Under the pieces are notes generated by a model that saw only the letters and a program-made list of their open reading frames with translations, made no database searches and was not told the origin of the DNA. Both the position numbers and the translations under genes were made by a program. A stretch of DNA of 20,499 nucleotides from Burkholderiales bacterium (lineage in GTDB: Bacteria > Pseudomonadota > Gammaproteobacteria > Burkholderiales > JAEUMW01). Shown one piece after another: positions 7,506 through 13,376 of this stretch (positions within the stretch are counted from its first letter, which is position 1; the number at the start of each line of letters is the position of its first letter). The DNA lies in NCBI GenBank assembly GCA_016791285.1, contig JAEUMX010000442.1, positions 1-20,499 on the forward strand. The letters run 5' to 3'.

Positions 7506-8002
7506 GTGCTGAAGATGAAGCCGCCCTTCGACGCCTGAAAGTCGATCACGACCGCGTCGCCGGGTTTGAGGTCGACGGTGGCCTCGGCGCTGTGGCTGAA
7601 GCCCGCGCCTGACGAGTCGTTCAGCCGCGCGACGACGCTGTGACGGCCGGCCGGCACGGACAAGCGTGAATACAGCGTCGCCGGACCGTCGCGGTTCACG
7701 CCGGACGGCGCGATCACCTGATCCACCATCACCTTGCCGTCGATCTCGAGCTGGAAGTGCGTCGGGGCGCGCTCGCGCGGGCAGTCCTCGCGCAGGCGCA
7801 TGTTGGGCGGCAGCTTGGCGAGCTCTTCGTCGGTGCGCTGGCGGCACGCCTGCAAGCGCTGCGCCGCGTGGCTGAAGCTCACGCGCACGAGTGCCTCGTC
7901 CGGCTCGGTGATCTGGTAGCGCGGCGAAGTCGAAAAGTAGCCGATCAGCACCATGAGCGGCACGTACAGCACGAGCTGTGCGGCGATGCGCGTCGCGTTC
8001 AT
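7502..8002 (-). CDS. Membrane-anchored extracytoplasmic protein A, paralogue of the 5429-5932 product
   Basis: 166 residues with one N-terminal transmembrane helix (about 7-23) and a soluble beta-rich domain. It shares with the protein at 5429-5932 the blocks 'GYFSTSPRY', 'TDEELAKLPPNMR', 'EDCPRERAPT', 'APSGVNRDGPA', 'LSVPAGRHSVV' and 'VIDFQASKGG'. The two cysteines (in 'QACRQR' and 'EDCPRE') are conserved in both copies and could form a disulfide or bind metal or heme. Each copy directly follows a cytochrome b fusion gene, so a [cytochrome b + anchored protein] module was duplicated. The start ATG shares a base with the preceding stop (TGATG). Family unknown to me. Confidence 0.75.
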   Translation of the reverse strand: MNATRIAAQLVLYVPLMVLIGYFSTSPRYQITEPDEALVRVSFSHAAQRLQACRQRTDEELAKLPPNMRLREDCPRERAPTHFQLEIDGKVMVDQVIAPSGVNRDGPATLYSRLSVPAGRHSVVARLNDSSGAGFSHSAEATVDLKPGDAVVIDFQASKGGFIFST

Positions 8003-9939
8003 CAGCGCCCTCCGCCGAGCTTCACGAGGTCGCCGACGCCGGACTTGATCTGCGGCGCGAGCTTGAAGGCATCGGAGAAGCAGTCGTGCTCCGACATGCC
8101 GCGCGCCACGAACGCCGGGTGGGCCGCCTCCACCATGGCCACCGATCCGCAGGCATAGACCTGGTGCTCGGAGAGGTCGGGGAAGTCATGCAGGATCGCC
8201 TCGTGCACGAGCCCGGTGCGGCCGGTCCAGTGGTCCTCGGGCGCGGGCTCCGACAGCACCGGCACGAAAGTGAAGCTCGGATGCTCCTTCGCCCACTGCG
8301 CCGCGAGGTCGCCCAAGTAGAGGTCGCGCAGGCTCTTCACCCCCCAGTACAGAATCATCTTGCGCTTGAGCTTGGTGTGGAACGCGTGCTCGACCATGCT
8401 CTTCACCGGCGCGAAGCCGGTGGCCCCGGCGACGAAGATGATCGGCTTCTTGCTGTCCTCGCGCAGGAAGAAGGTCCCCAGTGGTCCTTCGAAGCGGACC
8501 TGATCGCCCAGCTTCATCTCTTCGAATACGTGGGTCGTGAAGCGGCCGCCCTGCACCAGGCGGACCTGCAGCTCGATTAGGTCGTGCACGTGCGGAGCCG
8601 TGGCGAACGAGAAGCTGCGCTTCGCTCCATCGTCGAGGAGAACGTTGATGTACTGACCCGCGTAGAAGTCGAGCTTCTCGCCCTGCGGCAGCCGCAGGAA
8701 GACCTGCATCACGTCGTAGGACAGGCGCTTCATCTCGACCACCGTCGCGGTGTACGTTTTCGCCGCGATACCGCCGGGCGCCACGGTGGGCTCGTATTCC
8801 AACTCGACATCGGAGAGCGCCGTGGCGCAGCAGAGCAGCGCCTTGCCCGCCTGCTTCTCTTCGGCGGTGAGCACGCTCTCCTGGTATGCGCCATAGTCGA
8901 CGGTCCCGTAGGTGATGGTCGCCTTGCACACGCCGCAGCCGCCGTTGCGGCATTCGTAGGGGAGCGAGATCCCCTCGCGCAGCCCGGCGTCGAGCAGGGT
9001 TTCGCTCTCGCGCGCAGTAATGATGCGATGGTCGGGATGGACCATCACATGGTAGCCCTCCTTCGGACCGCGCCGGCGCTTGGGCGGCAGCCACGGCAGC
9101 AGCGCGAAGAGCAGCGTCAGGCCGCCGACGAACGCCCAGAGCTCGCCCGGCGACCAGCGATACAGCAGCGGATAGACCGGCAGGTAGAACCAGTCCATGT
9201 CGACCGACGTGACCGCTTTCGAGAGGTCCGCCGGGCCCTGGCTCACGGCGGGTTTCACGAGCGAGAGCACGACGAGCGCCACTACCAGGGTGATCGCGAT
9301 GGGCCGGGGCGGGCTGGTCCGCGCGTGCGGCACCCGGTGCGTGTGCACCCAGAGCAGCACCAGCACGCCGAGCGGAAGGCCGATGTGCAGGAACGAGAGC
9401 AGCGAGAACAGCCGGTCGTTGACGTTCTCGGGGAAGATGAAGTTGCGGATCAGCGTGCCATTGAAGACTGGCAGCCAGTCGAGCCACTCCATCGTCGCCA
9501 CCACCACGAACTGCGCGTACTTGTCCCAGGGCAGCATGTAGCCGTTGATCCCCGAAGCGTAGACCAGCCACAGCACGACCAGGCCCGTGATCCACGAGAA
9601 CCAGCGGAACGACCGATAGTGGTCGAAGGTGAAGTGGCGCAGCAGATGCAGCACCATGGTCAGCACCATGACGTCGGACGCGTAGCGGTGCAGGCTGCGC
9701 ATGATGCCGCCGAACCACCACTGCGCGGTGAGGTATTCCACCGACGCGTAGGCGCCGGTGACGCTGGTCCGGAAGAAGATGTACTCGATGAGGCCCGTCA
9801 CGACCACGATCCAGAACATGAAGTAGCTGATCGGACCGAGGTAGTACAGGGGGTTCAGACGGTCACCGAAGGCGAGGTTGAAGACCGATTCGACCCTCAG
9901 GAAGAACCACTGACCGGCGCGCTGAATGGCTCTGAGCAA
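8002..9939 (-). CDS. Cytochrome b / [2Fe-2S] ferredoxin / FAD-NAD(P)H reductase fusion
   Basis: 645 residues in three parts. Residues about 25-285 are a bc1-type cytochrome b core with H84/H98 and H185/H199, each pair 14 apart, and 'DMDWFYLPVYPLLY' in place of a PEWY loop. Residues about 295-385 are a plant-type [2Fe-2S] ferredoxin with C330, C335, C338 and C370. Residues about 390-640 are a ferredoxin-NADP reductase fold with the flavin motif 'RSFSFATAP' and a nucleotide-binding 'GATGFAPVKSM'. The enzyme should move electrons between NAD(P)H and b hemes or quinone in the inner membrane. The frame starts with TTG at 9939; an ATG at 9955 is out of frame and no internal ATG precedes the first helix. 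It is the first gene of the six-gene operon, about 56 bases below a predicted FNR-dependent start site. Confidence 0.85.
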   Translation of the reverse strand: MLRAIQRAGQWFFLRVESVFNLAFGDRLNPLYYLGPISYFMFWIVVVTGLIEYIFFRTSVTGAYASVEYLTAQWWFGGIMRSLHRYASDVMVLTMVLHLLRHFTFDHYRSFRWFSWITGLVVLWLVYASGINGYMLPWDKYAQFVVVATMEWLDWLPVFNGTLIRNFIFPENVNDRLFSLLSFLHIGLPLGVLVLLWVHTHRVPHARTSPPRPIAITLVVALVVLSLVKPAVSQGPADLSKAVTSVDMDWFYLPVYPLLYRWSPGELWAFVGGLTLLFALLPWLPPKRRRGPKEGYHVMVHPDHRIITARESETLLDAGLREGISLPYECRNGGCGVCKATITYGTVDYGAYQESVLTAEEKQAGKALLCCATALSDVELEYEPTVAPGGIAAKTYTATVVEMKRLSYDVMQVFLRLPQGEKLDFYAGQYINVLLDDGAKRSFSFATAPHVHDLIELQVRLVQGGRFTTHVFEEMKLGDQVRFEGPLGTFFLREDSKKPIIFVAGATGFAPVKSMVEHAFHTKLKRKMILYWGVKSLRDLYLGDLAAQWAKEHPSFTFVPVLSEPAPEDHWTGRTGLVHEAILHDFPDLSEHQVYACGSVAMVEAAHPAFVARGMSEHDCFSDAFKLAPQIKSGVGDLVKLGGGR

Positions 9940-9995
9940 TTGGGAGATCCCGCATCGACAGCGCGGCCGGACGGGGGTGCCCGGGTGGCGCCTTC

Positions 9996-10044
9996 GTCGC
10001 TATGCTACAGCGAGCGGCCGTCGCGCGAAATTGATGTGAATCAA
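9996..10044 (-). promoter_or_regulatory. FNR/DNR-dependent class II promoter for the six-gene minus-strand operon
   Basis: TTGATGTGAATCAA at 10031-10044 is a perfect TTGAT-N4-ATCAA box. On the minus strand a TAGCAT hexamer (4 of 6 to TATAAT) at 10007-10002 is centred 33 bases from the box centre, close to the spacing expected for a regulator bound near -41.5. The predicted start is about 9995. The gap between the operon and intI (9940-10260) otherwise holds only the duplicated intI tail described separately. Confidence 0.7.
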
Positions 10045-10126
10045 TCTGGAGGAGTAGGGGGCGGCTGCAGCCGGGATGTACCGGGGGACGCGGCCAACGC
10101 GGGGCGCAGCCATCGCGGTCCGGCCT

Positions 10127-10204
10127 TATGTATCCGCTTCACGACGTCGCGAGATCAAGCGGGCTCCTCACCCCTTTCCCGCCGCGGTTGAGCAAGTGCG
10201 TGTA
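10127..10204 (-). repeat. Second, degenerate copy of the intI 3' end
   Basis: This 78-bp block is repeated at 10249-10326 with period 122 and five mismatches. The second copy contains the last codons and stop of intI. Read on the minus strand, this copy still encodes '[11 protein letters not shown]' and 'SPLDLATS' followed by a stop, against '[11 protein letters not shown]' in the intact gene. The 44 bases between the copies are unlike either. It is therefore the tail of another integrase gene copy or a local duplication, not an independent gene. Confidence 0.8.
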
Positions 10205-10260
10205 AGGCCCGGACTCGGCGGGCGCTTGCGCCAGGGGCGGGCAGGGCCTATGTACACGCT

Positions 10261-11256
10261 TCACGACGTCGCGAGATCAAGCGGGCTCCTCACCCCTTTC
10301 CCGCCTCGGTTGAGCACATGCGTGTACACCATCGTGGTCGAAACGTCGCTATGCCCGAGCAGCTCCTGTACGGTGCGGATGTCGTAGCCGCCGCGCAGCA
10401 GATGCGTTGCGAACGAATGCCGCAGCGTATGGCAGCTCGCGGGTTTGTCGATTCCGGCAGCCCGGGCAGCTTTCCGGACTGCCCGCTGCATCGTCTGCGG
10501 ATCGAGATGGTGGCGCCGGATGACCCCCGAGAGCGGGTCGATGGATCGGCTGCCCGAGGGAAAGACGTATTGCCAGGCCCACTCGCGACCCGCGTTCGGA
10601 TACTTGCGTGCGAGCGCGTAGGGAAGCGCGGCCTCGCCGAAGCCCGCCGCAAGGTCGCGTTCGTGTAGGCGTCTCACCCGAGGCAGGTAGTTGCGCAGCG
10701 GCTCGACGAGACCATCGGGCAACATCGTCACCCGGTCTTTCGCACCCTTGCCATCACGGACCAGCACCTGCCGGTAGTCGAAGTCGAGGTCTTTCACGCG
10801 CAGCCGCAGCGCTTCCAGCACCCGCAGTCCCGCGCCGTAGAGCAGTCCCGCGACCAGCCATGTGACGCCCGAGAGCTCGGCGAGCAGCGCTCTGACCTCC
10901 TGCTCGGTCAGCACGACCGGCAACCGGACCGGCTTCTTGGGGCGGGTCAGCCCGTCCAGCCAGGGCAGATCGGTCTTGAGCACCTCGCGATAGAGGAAGA
11001 GCAGGGCCGAGAGCGCTTGATCTTGCGTTGCAGCCGCGACCTGACGGTCGACGGCGAGATGGTTGAGAAATCGGGTGACCTCCGCCTCGCCCAGGGTGGC
11101 TGGGTGGCGTTTGCCGCAGAAGAGGACAAAGCGCCGTACCCAGTGAACATACGCCTGCTCGGTGCGGTAGCTATAATGCTTGTAGCGGATGGCCTCGCGC
11201 AGCTGCTCCAGCAACCGGGGCCTGCGATCGGGATCGGCGGGGTGGGACTCCGACAT
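10261..11256 (-). CDS. intI: Integron integrase (tyrosine recombinase)
   Basis: 331 residues, the normal IntI length. Tyrosine-recombinase residues are R145 ('[12 protein letters not shown]'), H276-x2-R279 ('[13 protein letters not shown]'), H302 ('[13 protein letters not shown]') and nucleophile Y311. The IntI-specific extra segment between the catalytic boxes is present at about 213-234 ('[20 protein letters not shown]'), which separates it from XerC/D. IntI inserts cassettes at attI and excises them at attC. The ATG at 11256 is preceded by AAGAAGG eight bases upstream; the frame is open to 11376 but has no better start. The gene is intact, so the array may still be mobile. A LexA-like box lies about 45 bases upstream. 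Confidence 0.95.
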   Translation of the reverse strand: MSESHPADPDRRPRLLEQLREAIRYKHYSYRTEQAYVHWVRRFVLFCGKRHPATLGEAEVTRFLNHLAVDRQVAAATQDQALSALLFLYREVLKTDLPWLDGLTRPKKPVRLPVVLTEQEVRALLAELSGVTWLVAGLLYGAGLRVLEALRLRVKDLDFDYRQVLVRDGKGAKDRVTMLPDGLVEPLRNYLPRVRRLHERDLAAGFGEAALPYALARKYPNAGREWAWQYVFPSGSRSIDPLSGVIRRHHLDPQTMQRAVRKAARAAGIDKPASCHTLRHSFATHLLRGGYDIRTVQELLGHSDVSTTMVYTHVLNRGGKGVRSPLDLATS

Positions 11257-11296
11257 GTGCGCCTTCTTGAGCGTCTGACGCCTATGCTGGCGGCGG

Positions 11297-11316
11297 TGTT
11301 GATAATGTATACAGTA
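11297..11316 (-). promoter_or_regulatory. LexA-like SOS box in the intI promoter region
   Basis: The site has TTG-N10-CAG spacing at 11299-11314 with an AT-rich centre. It matches the 20-base enterobacterial LexA consensus at 14 positions, with a perfect TATACAGTA half at 11308-11316. A TTGCAA hexamer at 11336-11341 could serve as the -35 for intI, placing the box over the -10 region. Many intI promoters are known to be LexA-repressed and SOS-induced. The left half is degenerate, and LexA consensus varies between classes. Confidence 0.55.
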
Positions 11317-11376
11317 TTCGGTGATATCCCCATGATTGCAATGGCCGATTGTCGGATCGCAGATTCCGTGACGCAA

Positions 11377-11403
11377 TTGATCGCGTCACTTCGGACGTAT
11401 ACA
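11377..11403 (+). promoter_or_regulatory. Possible cassette promoter (Pc)
   Basis: TTGATC at 11377-11382 and TATACA at 11398-11403 resemble -35 and -10 hexamers reading into the array, just before the attI core. The 15-base spacer is short of the optimum, so activity would be weak. No better plus-strand promoter is apparent between intI and cassette 1. Confidence 0.3.
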
Positions 11404-11407
11404 TCAC

Positions 11408-11414
11408 GTTAGAC
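11408..11414 (+). other. attI crossover core at the start of the cassette array
   Basis: GTTAGAC fits GTTRRRY and is the reverse complement of GTCTAAC, the R'' core of attC1 at 15345. This shows that the first cassette begins at 11409. The remainder of attI should lie in the preceding 60-70 bases, but I cannot delimit its accessory integrase sites. Confidence 0.8.
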
Positions 11415-11487
11415 CGCACCGAGACTATGCGCATTGAGTTGTTCTGAACACAGCCGTGTCGATCCCAAGCCCAATGAGCGTAACGAG

Positions 11488-11745
11488 ATGAGCTTCCGAT
11501 TTCGCCTCGGCCCATTTACCTTCGGCCGCACCGGCATACGCCTCAGTGTGTGGCGACGTGGCAGCGGGGTTTCCATACCTTTGTCTGGAAAGGGCCGCCC
11601 GTTCGGAAAGATAGGTTTCGGTCCCGTCAGCTGGTACTTAGGCGAAACGCAGCTCAAGACCGCCGTGCGGATAGCTGCCATATTGCTAGTCATCGGCGCA
11701 ATCATTGCGTTGGCTCTGCTACTTTTTTCACTATTCCGCAGCTAG
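11488..11745 (+). CDS. DUF4236-like small protein with C-terminal membrane helix
   Basis: 85 residues. The N-terminal half, 'FRFRLGPFTFGRTGIRLSV' then 'GSGVSIPLSGKGRPFG', resembles the DUF4236 family, whose members start with a short FRFRK-like strand followed by Gly/Ser-rich repeats. A transmembrane helix covers about 59-82. The ATG at 11488 was chosen over a TTG at 11434 because the family begins at this Met. It is the first gene of cassette 1, about 80 bases past attI. DUF4236 has no known function. Confidence 0.65.
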   Translation: MSFRFRLGPFTFGRTGIRLSVWRRGSGVSIPLSGKGRPFGKIGFGPVSWYLGETQLKTAVRIAAILLVIGAIIALALLLFSLFRS

Positions 11746-11788
11746 ACCTCGACGGCGACCAGAGACGTTCTATTCGGAGGTGATGCGT

Positions 11789-11869
11789 ATGGACCTTGGT
11801 TTCTGGTTCTCGAGGATTCGATCGGCCTACACTGCGGCAAGTATATTTTGGCGGCTCTTGTTTGGTTAG
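11789..11869 (+). CDS. Possible 26-residue ORF behind a perfect Shine-Dalgarno
   Basis: GGAGGTGA at 11776-11783, the exact complement of the 16S anti-SD core, lies eight bases (from GGAGG) before an ATG at 11789. The frame runs 26 codons, 'MDLGFWFSRIRSAYT...' to 'RLLFG', and stops at TAG 11867-11869. It is short and rich in aromatic and hydrophobic residues. A second in-frame ATG at 11783 overlaps the SD. It sits between the DUF4236-like gene and the vWA gene, so it could be a small membrane peptide of the system or a leader that couples translation. Confidence 0.4.
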   Translation: MDLGFWFSRIRSAYTAASIFWRLLFG

Positions 11870-11929
11870 CAGAAGCACCGCGGTTCATCCGATTTGAATC
11901 GCGATATTCACATTGGAGGGATCACAGAT

Positions 11930-12607
11930 ATGGCTGAGCTGGATCAAGTTCCGTTTTCAGGTATCGAGTTCGCAGACAATCCCGAACCGCGATGCCCGTG
12001 CGTTCTGCTACTCGATACCTCTGGGTCGATGAGCGGTACAAAAATCGCCGAGCTTAATGACGGCCTTCGCACGTTCGCAGAGGAACTGAAATCGGATGGA
12101 ATGGCCGCGAAACGGGTGGAAGTTGCAATCGTCACGTTCGGTCCCGTCCAGGTTAATCAGTCGTTCGTCACGGCTGATGCTTTCCAACCCTCGACTCTGG
12201 CGGCGGCGGGGGACACTCCGATGGGAGCAGCAATTCAGCAGGCAATCGCCCTAGTTTCCGATCGCAAGTCGGTTTACAGGTCCAACGGCATAGGCTACTA
12301 CCGGCCATGGGTGTTTCTGATTACCGACGGGGCACCAACAGACGATGTCGGCGCGGCGGCCGCAGCCATCCGGGAGGGCGAAAGCTCAAAAGCTTTCATG
12401 TTCTACGCGGTGGGCGTGGACACGGCGGACATGGCACGGCTCACCAATATTTCGGTGCGTCAGCCTCTTAAGCTCCGCGGCTTATCCTTTAAGGAGCTAT
12501 TTGTTTGGCTATCGAACTCCCTAGGGAGTATATCGCGCTCACAACCAGGTGATGCTGTCCCGTTGACCAATCCTACAGCCCCAGACGGGTGGGCGGTTGC
12601 GGATTGA
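11930..12607 (+). CDS. TerY/YegL-like von Willebrand factor A domain protein
   Basis: 225 residues, a single vWA domain. The metal-ion-dependent adhesion site is complete: D29-x-S31-x-S33 in '[11 protein letters not shown]', T96 in 'GDTPMG' and D133 in '[10 protein letters not shown]'. It matches the TerY/YegL type, where the vWA domain binds a divalent metal and a partner protein in the cytoplasm. The ATG at 11930 follows TTGGAGGG at 11913-11920; the frame also opens with TTG at 11894. It is the first gene of a vWA-PP2C-kinase triad (E. coli yegL-yegK-yegI order), and its stop lies eight bases before the next ATG. Confidence 0.85.
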   Translation: MAELDQVPFSGIEFADNPEPRCPCVLLLDTSGSMSGTKIAELNDGLRTFAEELKSDGMAAKRVEVAIVTFGPVQVNQSFVTADAFQPSTLAAAGDTPMGAAIQQAIALVSDRKSVYRSNGIGYYRPWVFLITDGAPTDDVGAAAAAIREGESSKAFMFYAVGVDTADMARLTNISVRQPLKLRGLSFKELFVWLSNSLGSISRSQPGDAVPLTNPTAPDGWAVAD

Positions 12608-12614
12608 AGCAGTC

Positions 12615-13364
12615 ATGTGGCGCTTCGCGCAGGCCCATGCAACCGGCAGGGCGCATGTCAAGGTTGGACTACCGTGTCAAGATCGGATTGCTTGCACCGT
12701 GTTGGCAGATGGGACTTTCCTGGCCGCGGTGGCGGATGGCGCCGGATCGGCAGCCAAGGGCGAGCGCGGTGCCGAGATCGCAGTTCGTACTCTCATCGAG
12801 GAGGTGCGCGAAGCTGCATCACTTGGGCGTACAGATCTAGAGGGTGTCCTTAGGCAAGCAGCGGCTCGATGCCAGAAGGCCGTGGTCGCCGACGCGATGG
12901 GCCAAGGATCGAACCCGCGCGATCTAGCATCGACTCTCCTTGCAGTTGCAATTGGCCCGGATAGTGGAGCGGCTTTACAGATTGGTGATGGTGTCATTGT
13001 TGTTAGCAACGGCGGAGACGGCTGGGGTTGGGTGTTCTGGCCGCAGCGCGGCGAGTACGCGAACACAACCTATTTCCTAACAGACGCAGACGCAATGGAG
13101 CGCATATGCGTCGAACCCTTCTCAGTGAGGGTTATGGACGTTGCCATGATGACTGATGGCCTCGAGCCACTTGTCATACACTATGGCAGCCGATCGGTTC
13201 ATGAACCGTTCTTCAACGGCATTTTCCAACCTCTCCACGAAGAGAAAGCGTTGGGTGAGAGCATCCACACATCGGCCTCCCTGGAAACCTTCCTCGCATC
13301 TGACCGGGTCGCTGCTCGCACCGATGACGACCTATCGCTAGTCCTGGCGACGCGACGTAGCTAG
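12615..13364 (+). CDS. PP2C-type serine/threonine phosphatase, YegK-like
   Basis: 249 residues. PP2C metal-binding residues are in place: D23 ('CQDRIA'), D41-G42 ('VADGAGSAAKGERGAE'), D125 ('IGDGVIVV'), D181 ('MMTDGLEPL') and D237/D238 ('RTDDDLSLVLATR'). This is the PP2C_2 form found with bacterial kinases and vWA proteins. Its expected job is to reverse phosphorylation by the kinase encoded 12 bases downstream. The start is ATG at 12615; a TTG at 12597 inside the end of the vWA gene is possible and would make the two genes overlap. Confidence 0.85.
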   Translation: MWRFAQAHATGRAHVKVGLPCQDRIACTVLADGTFLAAVADGAGSAAKGERGAEIAVRTLIEEVREAASLGRTDLEGVLRQAAARCQKAVVADAMGQGSNPRDLASTLLAVAIGPDSGAALQIGDGVIVVSNGGDGWGWVFWPQRGEYANTTYFLTDADAMERICVEPFSVRVMDVAMMTDGLEPLVIHYGSRSVHEPFFNGIFQPLHEEKALGESIHTSASLETFLASDRVAARTDDDLSLVLATRRS

Positions 13365-13376
13365 ATCACACCGGGA

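Noticed and set aside
8584..10191. 535-codon plus-strand open frame
   Set aside because: A shadow of the cytochrome b/flavoreductase gene in GC-rich DNA; the protein is rich in His, Arg and Glu without any domain, while the minus frame has clear motifs.
10127..10326. Repeats downstream of intI as an attI site or a CRISPR array
   Set aside because: Only two copies, both containing intI coding tail; the attI core is fixed on the other side of intI at 11408 by complementarity with attC1.
10076..10387. 103-codon plus-strand frame across the intI tail repeats
   Set aside because: Antisense to the intI 3' end; its apparent internal similarity comes from the 78-bp DNA repeat, not from a protein.
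11434..11487. TTG start for the DUF4236-like gene at 11434
   Set aside because: The added 18 residues do not resemble the family, whose members begin with the FRFR strand right after Met 11488.
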